DNA from: JAVKBW01 sp964352715
GTDB taxonomy: Bacteria > Pseudomonadota > Alphaproteobacteria > UBA8366 > Aestuariispiraceae
Direction: 5' to 3'
NCBI GenBank assembly: GCA_964352715.1
Contig: CAYGSU010000012.1
Coordinates: forward strand, 1 to 64,000
DNA length: 64,000 bases
The notes under the pieces were generated by a model, which was given only the letters and a program-made list of their open reading frames with translations, was not told the origin of the DNA and did not search any database. Shown piece by piece: positions 17,596 to 25,557 of this stretch. Made by a program: the position numbers and the translations under genes. Position 1 is the stretch's first letter; every line of letters starts with the position of its first letter.

Positions 17596-19176
17596 CTAAA
17601 GACGTTCCTTGATGGCGCTGAACTTTATCTTGGGGTGCTGTTCGGCCTGATAATTCAGCTCCCAGGGGTTTCGCGCCAGAAACACCGGATCGCCGTCGAC
17701 ATCGTCGGACAAGGCCGCGCTGTTGGCGCCGATGAATTTTTCCAGCGCAACCTTGTCGTCGCAAGTTATCCATCGCGCGGTAGAAAACGGCGCTGCTTCC
17801 AGGCTGGCCTTGATTCCGTATTCCTGTTCAATTCGGGTGATCAAGACTTCAAGTTGCAACTGTCCGACAACGCCGACGATCCAGTCGCCGCCGAGCCGGC
17901 GCTTGAAGACCTGTGTTACCCCTTCCTCGGCCAGGCTTTCCAGCGCATTCGACAGGTGCTTGCGCTTCATCGGGTCTTCCAGCCGCACCCGTTGCAGGAT
18001 TTCCGGCGCGAAATTCGGAATACCGGTGAAACGCACCTTTTCGGATTCCGACAGCGTGTCGCCGACCCGCAAGGTGCCGTGGTTCGGAATGCCGATAATG
18101 TCGCCGGGCCAGGCTTCTTCCGCCAGGTCGCGATCTTCGGCGAAAAACATGATCGGCGCGTTGATCGACATCGGTTTGCCGGTGCGGGAATGGGTCAGTT
18201 TCATGCCGCGTTGAAAACGGCCGGAACAGATCCGCATGAAGGCGACCCGGTCACGGTGTTTGGGGTCCATGTTTGCCTGCACCTTGAAAACGAAACCGGT
18301 AACGTTTTCTTCGCCGGGGTCGACCTTGCGCGTTTCAGCCGCCTGCGGCCGGGGCGGCGGTGCATGCCGGCCGATTTCGTTAAGCAGTTCACGCACACCG
18401 AAATTGCGCAGCGCCGACCCGAAGAACATCGGCGTCAGATGCCCGGCGCGGTATGAGTCGATATCGAATTGCGGGCTGACGTCGCGGGCGACTTCCGCTT
18501 CTTCTCGCAGGATGGCGAGGTCGTCTGCCGGGATGTGGTTTTCGAGAACAGGGTCGTCCAGGCCGGTGGTCTCGACAATTTCCGCCGCACCGTCGCGCAT
18601 CAGGATAAGGCGGTTCTTCACAAGGTCAAAGCAGCCCTTGAAGTTCCGACCCATGCCAATCGGCCAGCTCATCGGCGTGACGTCGAGCGCCAGGGTTTCG
18701 GCGACTTCATCGATGGTCTCGAACGGGTCACGGGCTTCAAGGTCGAACTTGTTGACGAAGGTGATGATCGGGATGTCGCGCAGCCGACAGACTTCAAACA
18801 GTTTCAGCGTCTGCGGTTCGATGCCGCGCGCCGCGTCCAGCACCATCACCGCACTGTCGACGGCGGTAAGCGTGCGGTAGGTGTCTTCGGAAAAATCTTC
18901 GTGGCCCGGCGTGTCGAGCAGATTGTAGGTGATGCCGTCGACAACGAAGGTCATGACGGATGTGGTGACCGAAATGCCGCGCTGCTGTTCGATCTTCATC
19001 CAGTCCGACCGGGCCCGGCGGCGTTCGCCCTTGGCTTTGACTTCACCAGCCAGATGGATAGCGCCGCCCTGCAGCAACAGCTTTTCCGTCAGCGTGGTCT
19101 TGCCCGCATCGGGATGGCTGATGATGGCGAAGGTACGGCGTTGCGCAGCGGCGGCGGCCGGTGTCTTGGCTGTCAT
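17596..19176 (-). CDS. prfC: Peptide chain release factor 3 (GTPase)
   Basis: 526 residues, full length. This translational GTPase recycles RF1/RF2 from the ribosome after peptide release. The G motifs are clear: SHPDAGKTTLTEK (P-loop, near residue 21), RGISVTTSVM with the switch I Thr, DTPGHEDFSEDTYR (G3) and VNKFD (G4). The RF3 hallmark GERRRARSDWM and the GNxxGVxD-like middle region distinguish it from EF-G. Domain II and the C-terminal RF3-specific domain (EEYGIKASLE, ARWI) are present. The gene stands alone. Confidence 0.96.
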   Translation of the reverse strand: MTAKTPAAAAAQRRTFAIISHPDAGKTTLTEKLLLQGGAIHLAGEVKAKGERRRARSDWMKIEQQRGISVTTSVMTFVVDGITYNLLDTPGHEDFSEDTYRTLTAVDSAVMVLDAARGIEPQTLKLFEVCRLRDIPIITFVNKFDLEARDPFETIDEVAETLALDVTPMSWPIGMGRNFKGCFDLVKNRLILMRDGAAEIVETTGLDDPVLENHIPADDLAILREEAEVARDVSPQFDIDSYRAGHLTPMFFGSALRNFGVRELLNEIGRHAPPPRPQAAETRKVDPGEENVTGFVFKVQANMDPKHRDRVAFMRICSGRFQRGMKLTHSRTGKPMSINAPIMFFAEDRDLAEEAWPGDIIGIPNHGTLRVGDTLSESEKVRFTGIPNFAPEILQRVRLEDPMKRKHLSNALESLAEEGVTQVFKRRLGGDWIVGVVGQLQLEVLITRIEQEYGIKASLEAAPFSTARWITCDDKVALEKFIGANSAALSDDVDGDPVFLARNPWELNYQAEQHPKIKFSAIKERL

Positions 19177-19343
19177 GGTCTGGTTCTGTCTCTGCTGGAC
19201 GGTTACGGTACGGTCCGGCGGGTTCTACCGTTGCGCCGGGTCCGGTTCAAGCGGCTTGCAGCGGTGCAGCTGCACAGGGCCATTGAAACTGTCGCACAAA
19301 CCCCCATTCTCGATAAGTAACGATAAACGTAAGGGAGGATAAA

Positions 19344-19769
19344 ATGAGAAATACAGTTTGTGCCGTACTTGCGTTTCTGATGATCGGATCCGTCGGTTTT
19401 GCGGGAGAAACGCCTGCGCCGGACGGCGCGTCGGTCTACTTCATCAACCTGAAGGACGGCGATACGGTTTCCTCGCCGGTACTGATCCAGTTCGGATTGA
19501 AAGGCATGGGCGTGCAGCCTGCCGGGGTTGAGGGTAAACTGAATACCGGACACCACCATTTGCTGATCGACAGCAAAATCGAAGGCGAGGATCTTGATTT
19601 TTCGATCCCGTCCGACGATCAGCACCGTCATTTCGGCGGGGGTCAGACCGAAGCGATGATCGAGCTTTCGCCCGGCACGCATGTCCTGCAGCTGGTTCTG
19701 GGCGATATGAACCATATTCCGCATAATCCGCCGGTGATGTCGGAACGGATAACAATCACCGTCGAATAA
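19344..19769 (+). CDS. Secreted DUF4399 protein
   Basis: 141 residues with a signal peptide (about residues 1-20, cleavage after GFA). The mature part matches the DUF4399 pattern: YFINLKDGDTVSSPV, FGLKGMGVQPAG, the His-rich NTGHHHLLID, and a C-terminal PGTHVLQLVLGDMNHIPHNPPV. The His and Asp content suggests metal binding, but the function is unknown. AAGGGAGGA 5 nt before the ATG is a near-consensus ribosome-binding site, which suggests strong translation. It is a single-gene unit divergent from prfC. Confidence 0.87.
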   Translation: MRNTVCAVLAFLMIGSVGFAGETPAPDGASVYFINLKDGDTVSSPVLIQFGLKGMGVQPAGVEGKLNTGHHHLLIDSKIEGEDLDFSIPSDDQHRHFGGGQTEAMIELSPGTHVLQLVLGDMNHIPHNPPVMSERITITVE

Positions 19770-19842
19770 CCATCGTTTAAAACAGGGCCGGTATTCGGAT
19801 TTCGCACTTGTTCCGGGTGGCCGGGCGGCGTATTGCCGCAGC

Positions 19843-20775
19843 ATGGTCAAGGTACCCTTTCTTTCAGGCGGCGGCTCAAGCGACGCTGGCGACGGCAACT
19901 TGCGCGGTATTGTACTGGTTTTGTCGGCGTTTTTCGTGTTTGCGGTTCAGGATGCGATCACCAAGCAGCTGACGCAGTCGCTGTCGGTGCCGCAAATTCT
20001 GATGATCCGGTATATCGCCTTTGCTGTGTTCGTGACCTGGTGGGCGGCCCGGCGGATCGGCCTGAAACAGGCAATCGGCAGCAAACGTCCGGTGCTGCAG
20101 ATTTTCCGCTCACTGCTGATCGTCACCGAAATCGGCGTCTTTGCCTATGGTATTCAATACATTCCGCTGGCCGATATGCATGCGATTTTTGCGGCGGCCC
20201 CACTGATGGTGACGGCGCTTTCCGTGCCGTTGCTGCGTGAACCGGTCGGTATCCGCCGCTGGGCCGCGGTCATTGTCGGTTTCATCGGCGTGCTGATCAT
20301 CCTTCGGCCGGGCATGGGCGTGATGCACCCGGCGGCGATTTACGGTCTTGTCGCGGCGGCGATGTTCGCTCTCTATATCATTCTGACCCGCAAGGTTTCC
20401 GCCGGCGACAAATCTGAAACCAGCATCTTCTACATGGGCTGGACCGGTGTCATCGCCAGTTCGCTGGTCGGTCCGTTTTTCTGGGAAACGCCGGATCAGA
20501 ACACCTGGATCCTGCTGGCGTGCCTGTCCTGCACATCCATCGCCGGTCATATCCTGTTCACCATGGCGCTGGAAGCTGCGCCTGCGGCGATTCTGCAGCC
20601 GTTTCAGTATTCCGTGCTGGTCTGGGCCGCTATTCTCGGCATCGTCGTGTTCGGGGATATTCCCGACACGCTGACCATTGTCGGCGCGGTGATCGTTGTC
20701 GCGAGCGGTATCTATACCGTGTATCGCGAACGCGTGCGCAAGAAGCCGGTCGTCCGGCCGCCGCCGCGTCCCTGA
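19843..20775 (+). CDS. DMT-superfamily transporter (two EamA domains)
   Basis: 310 residues with ten predicted membrane helices forming two EamA repeats (about residues 20-150 and 165-295). The pattern LSAFFVFAVQDAITKQL and the ADMHAIFAAAPLMVTALS segment are typical of EamA/RhaT-type metabolite exporters. Substrate is unknown; amino-acid or metabolite efflux is usual. The C-terminus is basic and proline-rich. It ends 5 nt before the convergent DUF1194 gene. Confidence 0.88.
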   Translation: MVKVPFLSGGGSSDAGDGNLRGIVLVLSAFFVFAVQDAITKQLTQSLSVPQILMIRYIAFAVFVTWWAARRIGLKQAIGSKRPVLQIFRSLLIVTEIGVFAYGIQYIPLADMHAIFAAAPLMVTALSVPLLREPVGIRRWAAVIVGFIGVLIILRPGMGVMHPAAIYGLVAAAMFALYIILTRKVSAGDKSETSIFYMGWTGVIASSLVGPFFWETPDQNTWILLACLSCTSIAGHILFTMALEAAPAAILQPFQYSVLVWAAILGIVVFGDIPDTLTIVGAVIVVASGIYTVYRERVRKKPVVRPPPRP

Positions 20776-20780
20776 CCTGC

Positions 20781-21488
20781 CTAGGGCCGGGTCATCGCGA
20801 TTTCCAGAATCATTTTCTGGCGCACTGCTTCGCCGAAACCGGTGGTTTCATCGGCGATCTTCACGAAAGCCCCCAATCCGCCGATCACATCATTGGCGTA
20901 GTGATCTTCAAGCGGCTCGCCACTCGGTCCTGGATATCCACCGCCTCGCGATTTGACGACAAGCGCATTGATGGTGATGCCCCTGTTTACCGCATCATCG
21001 CGTGCCGCCCGGACGGACCGGCCGCCGATATTCGGCCCGTCGCCGGACACGTCGATGATCCGCCTTAGCCCCGCGAAGCGATTGGTCTCGATTAGCGTAA
21101 CGGAATAGTCAATTGCTGCGCTGATGGAATTGTAACCTCGCGCCTGCCGTGGTGCAGCGAGCAGGGACGATGCAAAAGAGCGCGCAGACGCTTCGTCGGA
21201 AATCACCGCCCAGTCGACAATCGTGTGCTGGCTGAACGGACCGCCCCATTCGACATAGGCGACAGCGATCGAGCCGTAATAGCCGCTCTGGATAATATCC
21301 AGAATCTGCGGATCGGTGATGGCATCCGCATAGCCCTGGCGCTGCAAGGCCAGTTCCTCGTCGTCGATCGAGCCGGAGCCGTCGGCGGCCAGAACCAGTT
21401 CAAGATCAAGTGGCTGCTGTTGCGCCAGCGCAGGAAACGTAGCGATCAGCAGCAGAACAGAAAGAAGAGAAAGCGGAAGCCCCATCAT
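20781..21488 (-). CDS. DUF1194 secreted von Willebrand A-like protein
   Basis: About 235 residues from ATG 21488 (GGAG upstream; the next codon, ATG 21485, is equally possible). The N-terminus is a signal peptide ending ALAQ. The mature protein is a DUF1194/VWA-like domain: LVLAADGSGSID is a MIDAS-type DxSxS metal site. VAYVEWGG, RRIIDVSGDGPN, DAVNRGITINALVV and DVIGGLGAFV are family landmarks. It probably binds a divalent cation and another protein in the periplasm or outside the cell. It is a diverged paralogue of the gene at 30123-30902. Confidence 0.85.
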   Translation of the reverse strand: MMGLPLSLLSVLLLIATFPALAQQQPLDLELVLAADGSGSIDDEELALQRQGYADAITDPQILDIIQSGYYGSIAVAYVEWGGPFSQHTIVDWAVISDEASARSFASSLLAAPRQARGYNSISAAIDYSVTLIETNRFAGLRRIIDVSGDGPNIGGRSVRAARDDAVNRGITINALVVKSRGGGYPGPSGEPLEDHYANDVIGGLGAFVKIADETTGFGEAVRQKMILEIAMTRP

Positions 21489-21711
21489 ATCGCTCCGGCA
21501 GTGTCGCCCTTCGGATGTTATATCTATAGCTATGCCGAGACAGCGTCGTGACAAGGGTCGATTTTGTCTATCAACATCTGTCCACATTCGTTAACAAACA
21601 TCAGTATATCGCTGAAACATGAACAGCCTCGTTGACACGTCGGCTGCTGGGACATGTTCAATTGCTACGGCAGTATTTTGTTGAATATCAAATGAATAAG
21701 GGGACGAGAGT

Positions 21712-22482
21712 TTGAAGAATTTTAGTAAACTGGCCGGTATGTTAACGGCGTCGTTGCTGATTGCCGGTACGGCGAATGCGGCGAATGTGACGCCGGACGT
21801 AATTTTCGGTGATGGCAATGCGAATGGTTCATTTACTGTTGATACGAACAACGGTGTTGAGCTTGGGCTTCGGGCCAAGGTTCGTTTCAATGCGAGCAAC
21901 CAGCCGGAGAACACCTTTAACTACGACGGCGGGTCGACCTATACCTTTGCAGATGGGGCGCCGGCCGGTTCAGGCTTTGGCTTTGCACCGAATTCATCCA
22001 GCACGGCGAGCTGGAACTTCGAGTGGTCCATCAATTCTGATGTCACCGGTTCGCTGGGCCGCAGCCTGGACGATCTGACCTATAGTCTGTCAATGGATTA
22101 TGATCCGGGCGCCGGAACGAATTTTCAGACTTTTGATCCTGTGAATACGTCCTTCGCCGATCACGCGATCGGCAACAACAGCACCGGTAACGGCGACGGC
22201 GTTAAGGCGACCGATGCCAGCGGCTATGCCGTGTTGATTGCGGCAAACAACGTTGCACAGAACTCCTGGAACATGGAATTCTTTGACAGCGCAAGCTTTC
22301 CGTTTCTGAACACGAATAATGGTGCGTATGACTTCGTGCTGTCAGCGTTCGACGGTCAGACGCTTCTGGCGCAGACATCGATCACCGTTCAGGTCGGAGA
22401 GGTGCCGGTTCCGGCAGCATTGCCGTTGCTTCTGTCCGCACTTGGCGTGTTCGGGTTTATGCGCTGGCGCAAAACCGCCTGA
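21712..22482 (+). CDS. VPLPA-CTERM surface protein
   Basis: 256 residues from a TTG at 21712 preceded by GGGGACGAGAG. A later in-frame ATG (21739) would cut into the signal peptide, which spans about residues 1-23 (TANA/ANV). The body is Asn/Ser/Thr/Gly-rich, strand-rich and almost without Lys or Cys, consistent with an extracellular beta-sandwich. The C-terminus is a classic VPLPA sorting signal: EVPVPAALPLLLSALG, a hydrophobic helix, and an RWRKTA basic tail. It is probably processed by a dedicated exosortase and exported to the surface or matrix. A strong terminator follows directly. No closer family is recognised. Confidence 0.85.
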   Translation: MKNFSKLAGMLTASLLIAGTANAANVTPDVIFGDGNANGSFTVDTNNGVELGLRAKVRFNASNQPENTFNYDGGSTYTFADGAPAGSGFGFAPNSSSTASWNFEWSINSDVTGSLGRSLDDLTYSLSMDYDPGAGTNFQTFDPVNTSFADHAIGNNSTGNGDGVKATDASGYAVLIAANNVAQNSWNMEFFDSASFPFLNTNNGAYDFVLSAFDGQTLLAQTSITVQVGEVPVPAALPLLLSALGVFGFMRWRKTA

Positions 22483-22504
22483 CGCAACACCTTTTTCTAT
22501 AGCA

Positions 22505-22539
22505 ATCGAGGCGGGCCTGGCCCGCCTCGATTTGTTTTT
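22505..22539 (+). terminator. Rho-independent terminator after the VPLPA-CTERM gene
   Basis: A perfect GC-rich hairpin (arms ATCGAGGCGGGC and GCCCGCCTCGAT, with a CTG loop) is followed by TTGTTTTT. It begins 23 nt after the stop codon at 22482. Confidence 0.93.
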
Positions 22540-22622
22540 GAGCGGTGTTTAGGCCGATATTGCGACCGTAAACCGGCCCCAAACCCTTTGACAGCAAAGC
22601 GAATCAGCGGCGATTGGGCTGT

Positions 22623-24545
22623 ATGGATCGGTCTGAATTATTCCTGCGAAATCTTGCCGCGTTTCACGACCGCGCGCCGACGGACCTGTTTAACCGCATT
22701 GCGGCTATACAATCCCTGCCGATCTCGCTTGCCGGCAATCAGGCTGCCGGCACCCTGAATCTCGATCTTGGCCATACCCGTCTGTATGACGGTGATGCGG
22801 AAAGCTATGCGAAGGGACAGGTGGCGCGCTATCTGGCTGACCCGAAACGCATCGATATCAACCCGCCGCCGCTCGACAGCGACTGGGTGAAGGGTGAAGG
22901 TGCGGTGTATCGTGCGACACAGGAGGCGTTCGGGCCGTTGCCGACGCCAATCAAACAGGTTTCAGCGGGTGACCCGCCGTCTGCAGCGCTGATTTCATTC
23001 GGCATCGGCCTCGGGCTGCACTTGCCGATGCTGGTGGACGCCCTGCCGTTTCGCGATCTGATCCTTGCCGAACCCTTCGCAGAATTTCTCTACATGAGCC
23101 TTCAGGTGATGGACTGGCAGGCATTGTTCAATTCAGTCGAGCAACGCGGCGGCACGATACGGTTCGTCATCTCGGGTGAGCCGGCGGTGCTGGCGAACGG
23201 CGTGTTCGATGCCCTGCGGCAGAACCAGTTCGGTCTGATCGATGGCACCTTCGGGTTCCGGCACTACCAAAGCCCGGCGCTGGAGGCGGCGAACCGGCTG
23301 TTCAGCGAAATGACGCCCAGCCTGGGCGCGTCGCTCGGCTTCGTGGAAGACGAATGCGTGATGATCGAAAACGCGCTCGCCAACATGGCTAAACCGGATG
23401 CCCGGCTGATCGGCCCCGGTGGCGGCGTCACCGGCGGAGCGCCGGTGCTGGTGGTCGGCTCCGGCCCGTCGCTCGATAACGATATCGAACAGATCCGCAG
23501 GCTTTCCGGCAGCGCGGTTGTCATCGGGGCAGGGACGGGCACCAGCGTGTTGCTGGAAAACGGCATCGTGCCTGACCTGCATTGCGAGGTCGAAAATGTC
23601 GCCAAGATCTATGACGGGTTTCTGATCCTGACCGAACGGCATGACCTGTCCGGCATCCCTTTCTTCGGGTCGGTAACGGTCGACCCGCGCATACCGGAAT
23701 TGTTCGGCCCGACGGTCTATTACTTCCGGGATTCCGTGACATCGAGCCTGCTGCTGTCGGGCGATACCGGCATTCTCGATCATTCCGCGCCGACGGTCGC
23801 CAATCTCGGCTGCCGGGCGGCGGTGCTGCTGGGGGCGTCGTCGATCCATCTGTTCGGTGTAGACCTTGGCAGTGCAGACCCGTCGCGCCATCACTCGTCT
23901 GCGTCCTATTATGCCTGGACCGATGATGATTTCTGGGCGTCCGGCGCGAACACCGAAGCGCTCGCCATTCCGGTGCAGGGCAACTTTCGGGATACCGTCC
24001 ATACCAATCTTGCTTTTTTGCAGACACGAACCTTCTTCAACGCGTTCTGCGCGGCGTATCCGCAGGTGCCGGTCTTCAACTGTTCCGACGGAGTGCGGAT
24101 TGAAGGCGCGCATCCCTGCCGGGCTTCTGAAATGCAGGCATCGTCCAATGCCAGTGCGAAAACGCTCATTGCCGGGCTGCTGGAAAAATCAGCACCACCC
24201 GATCTGTCGAAAACGGCCGCAATCCTGCACGACTATCGGGCGGCGCTTGATCGTTTTTATACCGAATGCCGGGCAATTCTGGTCGACAACCGGACAGATT
24301 TCGTCAGGCTTTACAATGCGATGCGGCCTTTGCTGTTCGATCTGGACCAAACCGGTACAACAGCCGAGGCGGCAGCCCGGGCGTGCAATGCAGGAACACT
24401 GCTGCTTTTGCTGCAATTCGGCTATGCTTATGCACGTCGCATGGATGCCGGCGACAGCGCCCGGTTCACCGCCTGGTATACCGCCGCGCTGCGTGGTCAT
24501 CTGGGCGAAATGGAAAATATGATCGGGCGGGTTCTGGCAAAATGA
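22623..24545 (+). CDS. DUF115 / MptE-like, motility accessory factor (Maf)-type protein
   Basis: 640 residues from ATG 22623. An N-terminal helical region is followed by a Rossmann-like segment (ALISFGIGLGLHLPML) and then the DUF115/MAF_flag10 core: PVLVVGSGPSLDNDIEQI, SAVVIGAGTGTSVLLENGIVPD and IHLFGVDLG. Proteins with this core in Campylobacter, Aeromonas and Magnetospirillum transfer pseudaminic or legionaminic acid to flagellin. No flagellin or nonulosonate gene is nearby, so the acceptor is unknown. Its stop overlaps the start of the TAXI binding-protein gene (ATGA), an unusual pairing. Codon use looks like the neighbours. Confidence 0.82.
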   Translation: MDRSELFLRNLAAFHDRAPTDLFNRIAAIQSLPISLAGNQAAGTLNLDLGHTRLYDGDAESYAKGQVARYLADPKRIDINPPPLDSDWVKGEGAVYRATQEAFGPLPTPIKQVSAGDPPSAALISFGIGLGLHLPMLVDALPFRDLILAEPFAEFLYMSLQVMDWQALFNSVEQRGGTIRFVISGEPAVLANGVFDALRQNQFGLIDGTFGFRHYQSPALEAANRLFSEMTPSLGASLGFVEDECVMIENALANMAKPDARLIGPGGGVTGGAPVLVVGSGPSLDNDIEQIRRLSGSAVVIGAGTGTSVLLENGIVPDLHCEVENVAKIYDGFLILTERHDLSGIPFFGSVTVDPRIPELFGPTVYYFRDSVTSSLLLSGDTGILDHSAPTVANLGCRAAVLLGASSIHLFGVDLGSADPSRHHSSASYYAWTDDDFWASGANTEALAIPVQGNFRDTVHTNLAFLQTRTFFNAFCAAYPQVPVFNCSDGVRIEGAHPCRASEMQASSNASAKTLIAGLLEKSAPPDLSKTAAILHDYRAALDRFYTECRAILVDNRTDFVRLYNAMRPLLFDLDQTGTTAEAAARACNAGTLLLLLQFGYAYARRMDAGDSARFTAWYTAALRGHLGEMENMIGRVLAK

Positions 24546-25546
24546 ACAGAATGACGGAAACCATAAGCAGACGGGTATTCATGGCGGGCGGGTGCGCGGC
24601 CGGGATGGCTGTTGCCGCGCCATCGGGTCTGCGGCCGGTTCTTGCTGCCGACCCGTTGAGGCTACTGACCGCGCTGCCGGGCGACGCCTATTACCCGATC
24701 GGCATCGCGTTGGCGACGCTAGTAAAGATCAAGCTGCTGGATGCCTTCGGCACCGACATGGTCGCCGAAACATCGCCCGGTGCGCAGGCCAACCCGGCTT
24801 TGCTGAAGCAGGGCAAGGGCGAGATGGCCTTTACCCAGCATTATACACTGGCGACCGCCGGCTTCGCCGGGCGGCAGGGTTTGCAGACGGTCGCCACGCT
24901 TTGGCCGACCTTCGACCATGTACTGATCGACAATGATCTGGTGCAAACCGGGTCACTGTCCGATCTTGCCGGGCTGAAAGGCAAGCCTGCCTATTTCGGG
25001 CCGCCGGGCTCGGCCGCCTACCTTACCAATTCGGAAATTCTGACAGCTTTCGGGCTCAGTCCGGACCGTGACTTCGATCTGTTCGACGGATCGTACGAAG
25101 ACGCGGTAACGGCGCTTCTGGCCGGTGATATCGCCGTGGCGAGCCTGCCAGGCGCGGTGCCGGTGAAGGCGGTGAAGACGGCGTTCCGGGAAGGCGACGG
25201 TAAAGTCCGCCTGCTGACCATCAACAGGGACGAACGAGACAGGATCGACGATGACCGGGGCATCTGGGCGCCAGCGCGTCTCAATGCCGGCACGTACAGG
25301 GGGCAGTCCGTGGCGGTCGACAGTCTGCGCCAGCCAAATGTTCTGGTCGTTCGCGACGATGTTCCGCGCAAGACCGTCTACCGGATCCTCGATGCGATTT
25401 TCAGCGACGTCGCCTTCCTGCACCAGATTCATCCGGCGACAAAACACCTGACAATCACGGCCGCGGCCGCACCGACCCTGCTGCCGTTTCATCCGGGCGC
25501 GGAGGAATTCTATCTCGATCACGGGATCGACGTAACCGACGTGTAA
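24542..25546 (+). CDS. TAXI-family TRAP-type solute-binding protein
   Basis: 334 residues. The start ATG overlaps the preceding stop (ATGA), so the longer upstream open frame is not used. The N-terminus has a twin-arginine-like signal (SRRVFMAGG) and a hydrophobic stretch ending VLAAD, indicating periplasmic export. The fold matches TAXI proteins (TRAP-associated extracytoplasmic immunogenic): YYPIGIALATLVK, ETSPGAQANPALLKQGKGEMAF, and LSDLAGLKGKPAYFGPPGSAAY. TRAP-TAXI systems import organic acids or amino acids with a fused DctQM permease, which is absent here. This may be an orphan binding protein or part of a sensory or glycosylation context. Confidence 0.82.
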   Translation: MNRMTETISRRVFMAGGCAAGMAVAAPSGLRPVLAADPLRLLTALPGDAYYPIGIALATLVKIKLLDAFGTDMVAETSPGAQANPALLKQGKGEMAFTQHYTLATAGFAGRQGLQTVATLWPTFDHVLIDNDLVQTGSLSDLAGLKGKPAYFGPPGSAAYLTNSEILTAFGLSPDRDFDLFDGSYEDAVTALLAGDIAVASLPGAVPVKAVKTAFREGDGKVRLLTINRDERDRIDDDRGIWAPARLNAGTYRGQSVAVDSLRQPNVLVVRDDVPRKTVYRILDAIFSDVAFLHQIHPATKHLTITAAAAPTLLPFHPGAEEFYLDHGIDVTDV

Positions 25547-25557
25547 CGCGGCGAAGT

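Noticed and set aside
17261..17773. Reverse open frame running from prfC through the second gap
   Set aside because: It reads through N bases and lies out of frame within prfC; no start signal or family.
21631..21659. TTGACA at a sigma70 -35 position upstream of the VPLPA-CTERM gene
   Set aside because: The hexamer 17 nt downstream (TGTTCA) is a poor -10, so a promoter call would be weak.
23133..24113. Reverse open frame of 326 codons in the DUF115 gene
   Set aside because: Arg/His-rich shadow frame opposite a recognised protein.
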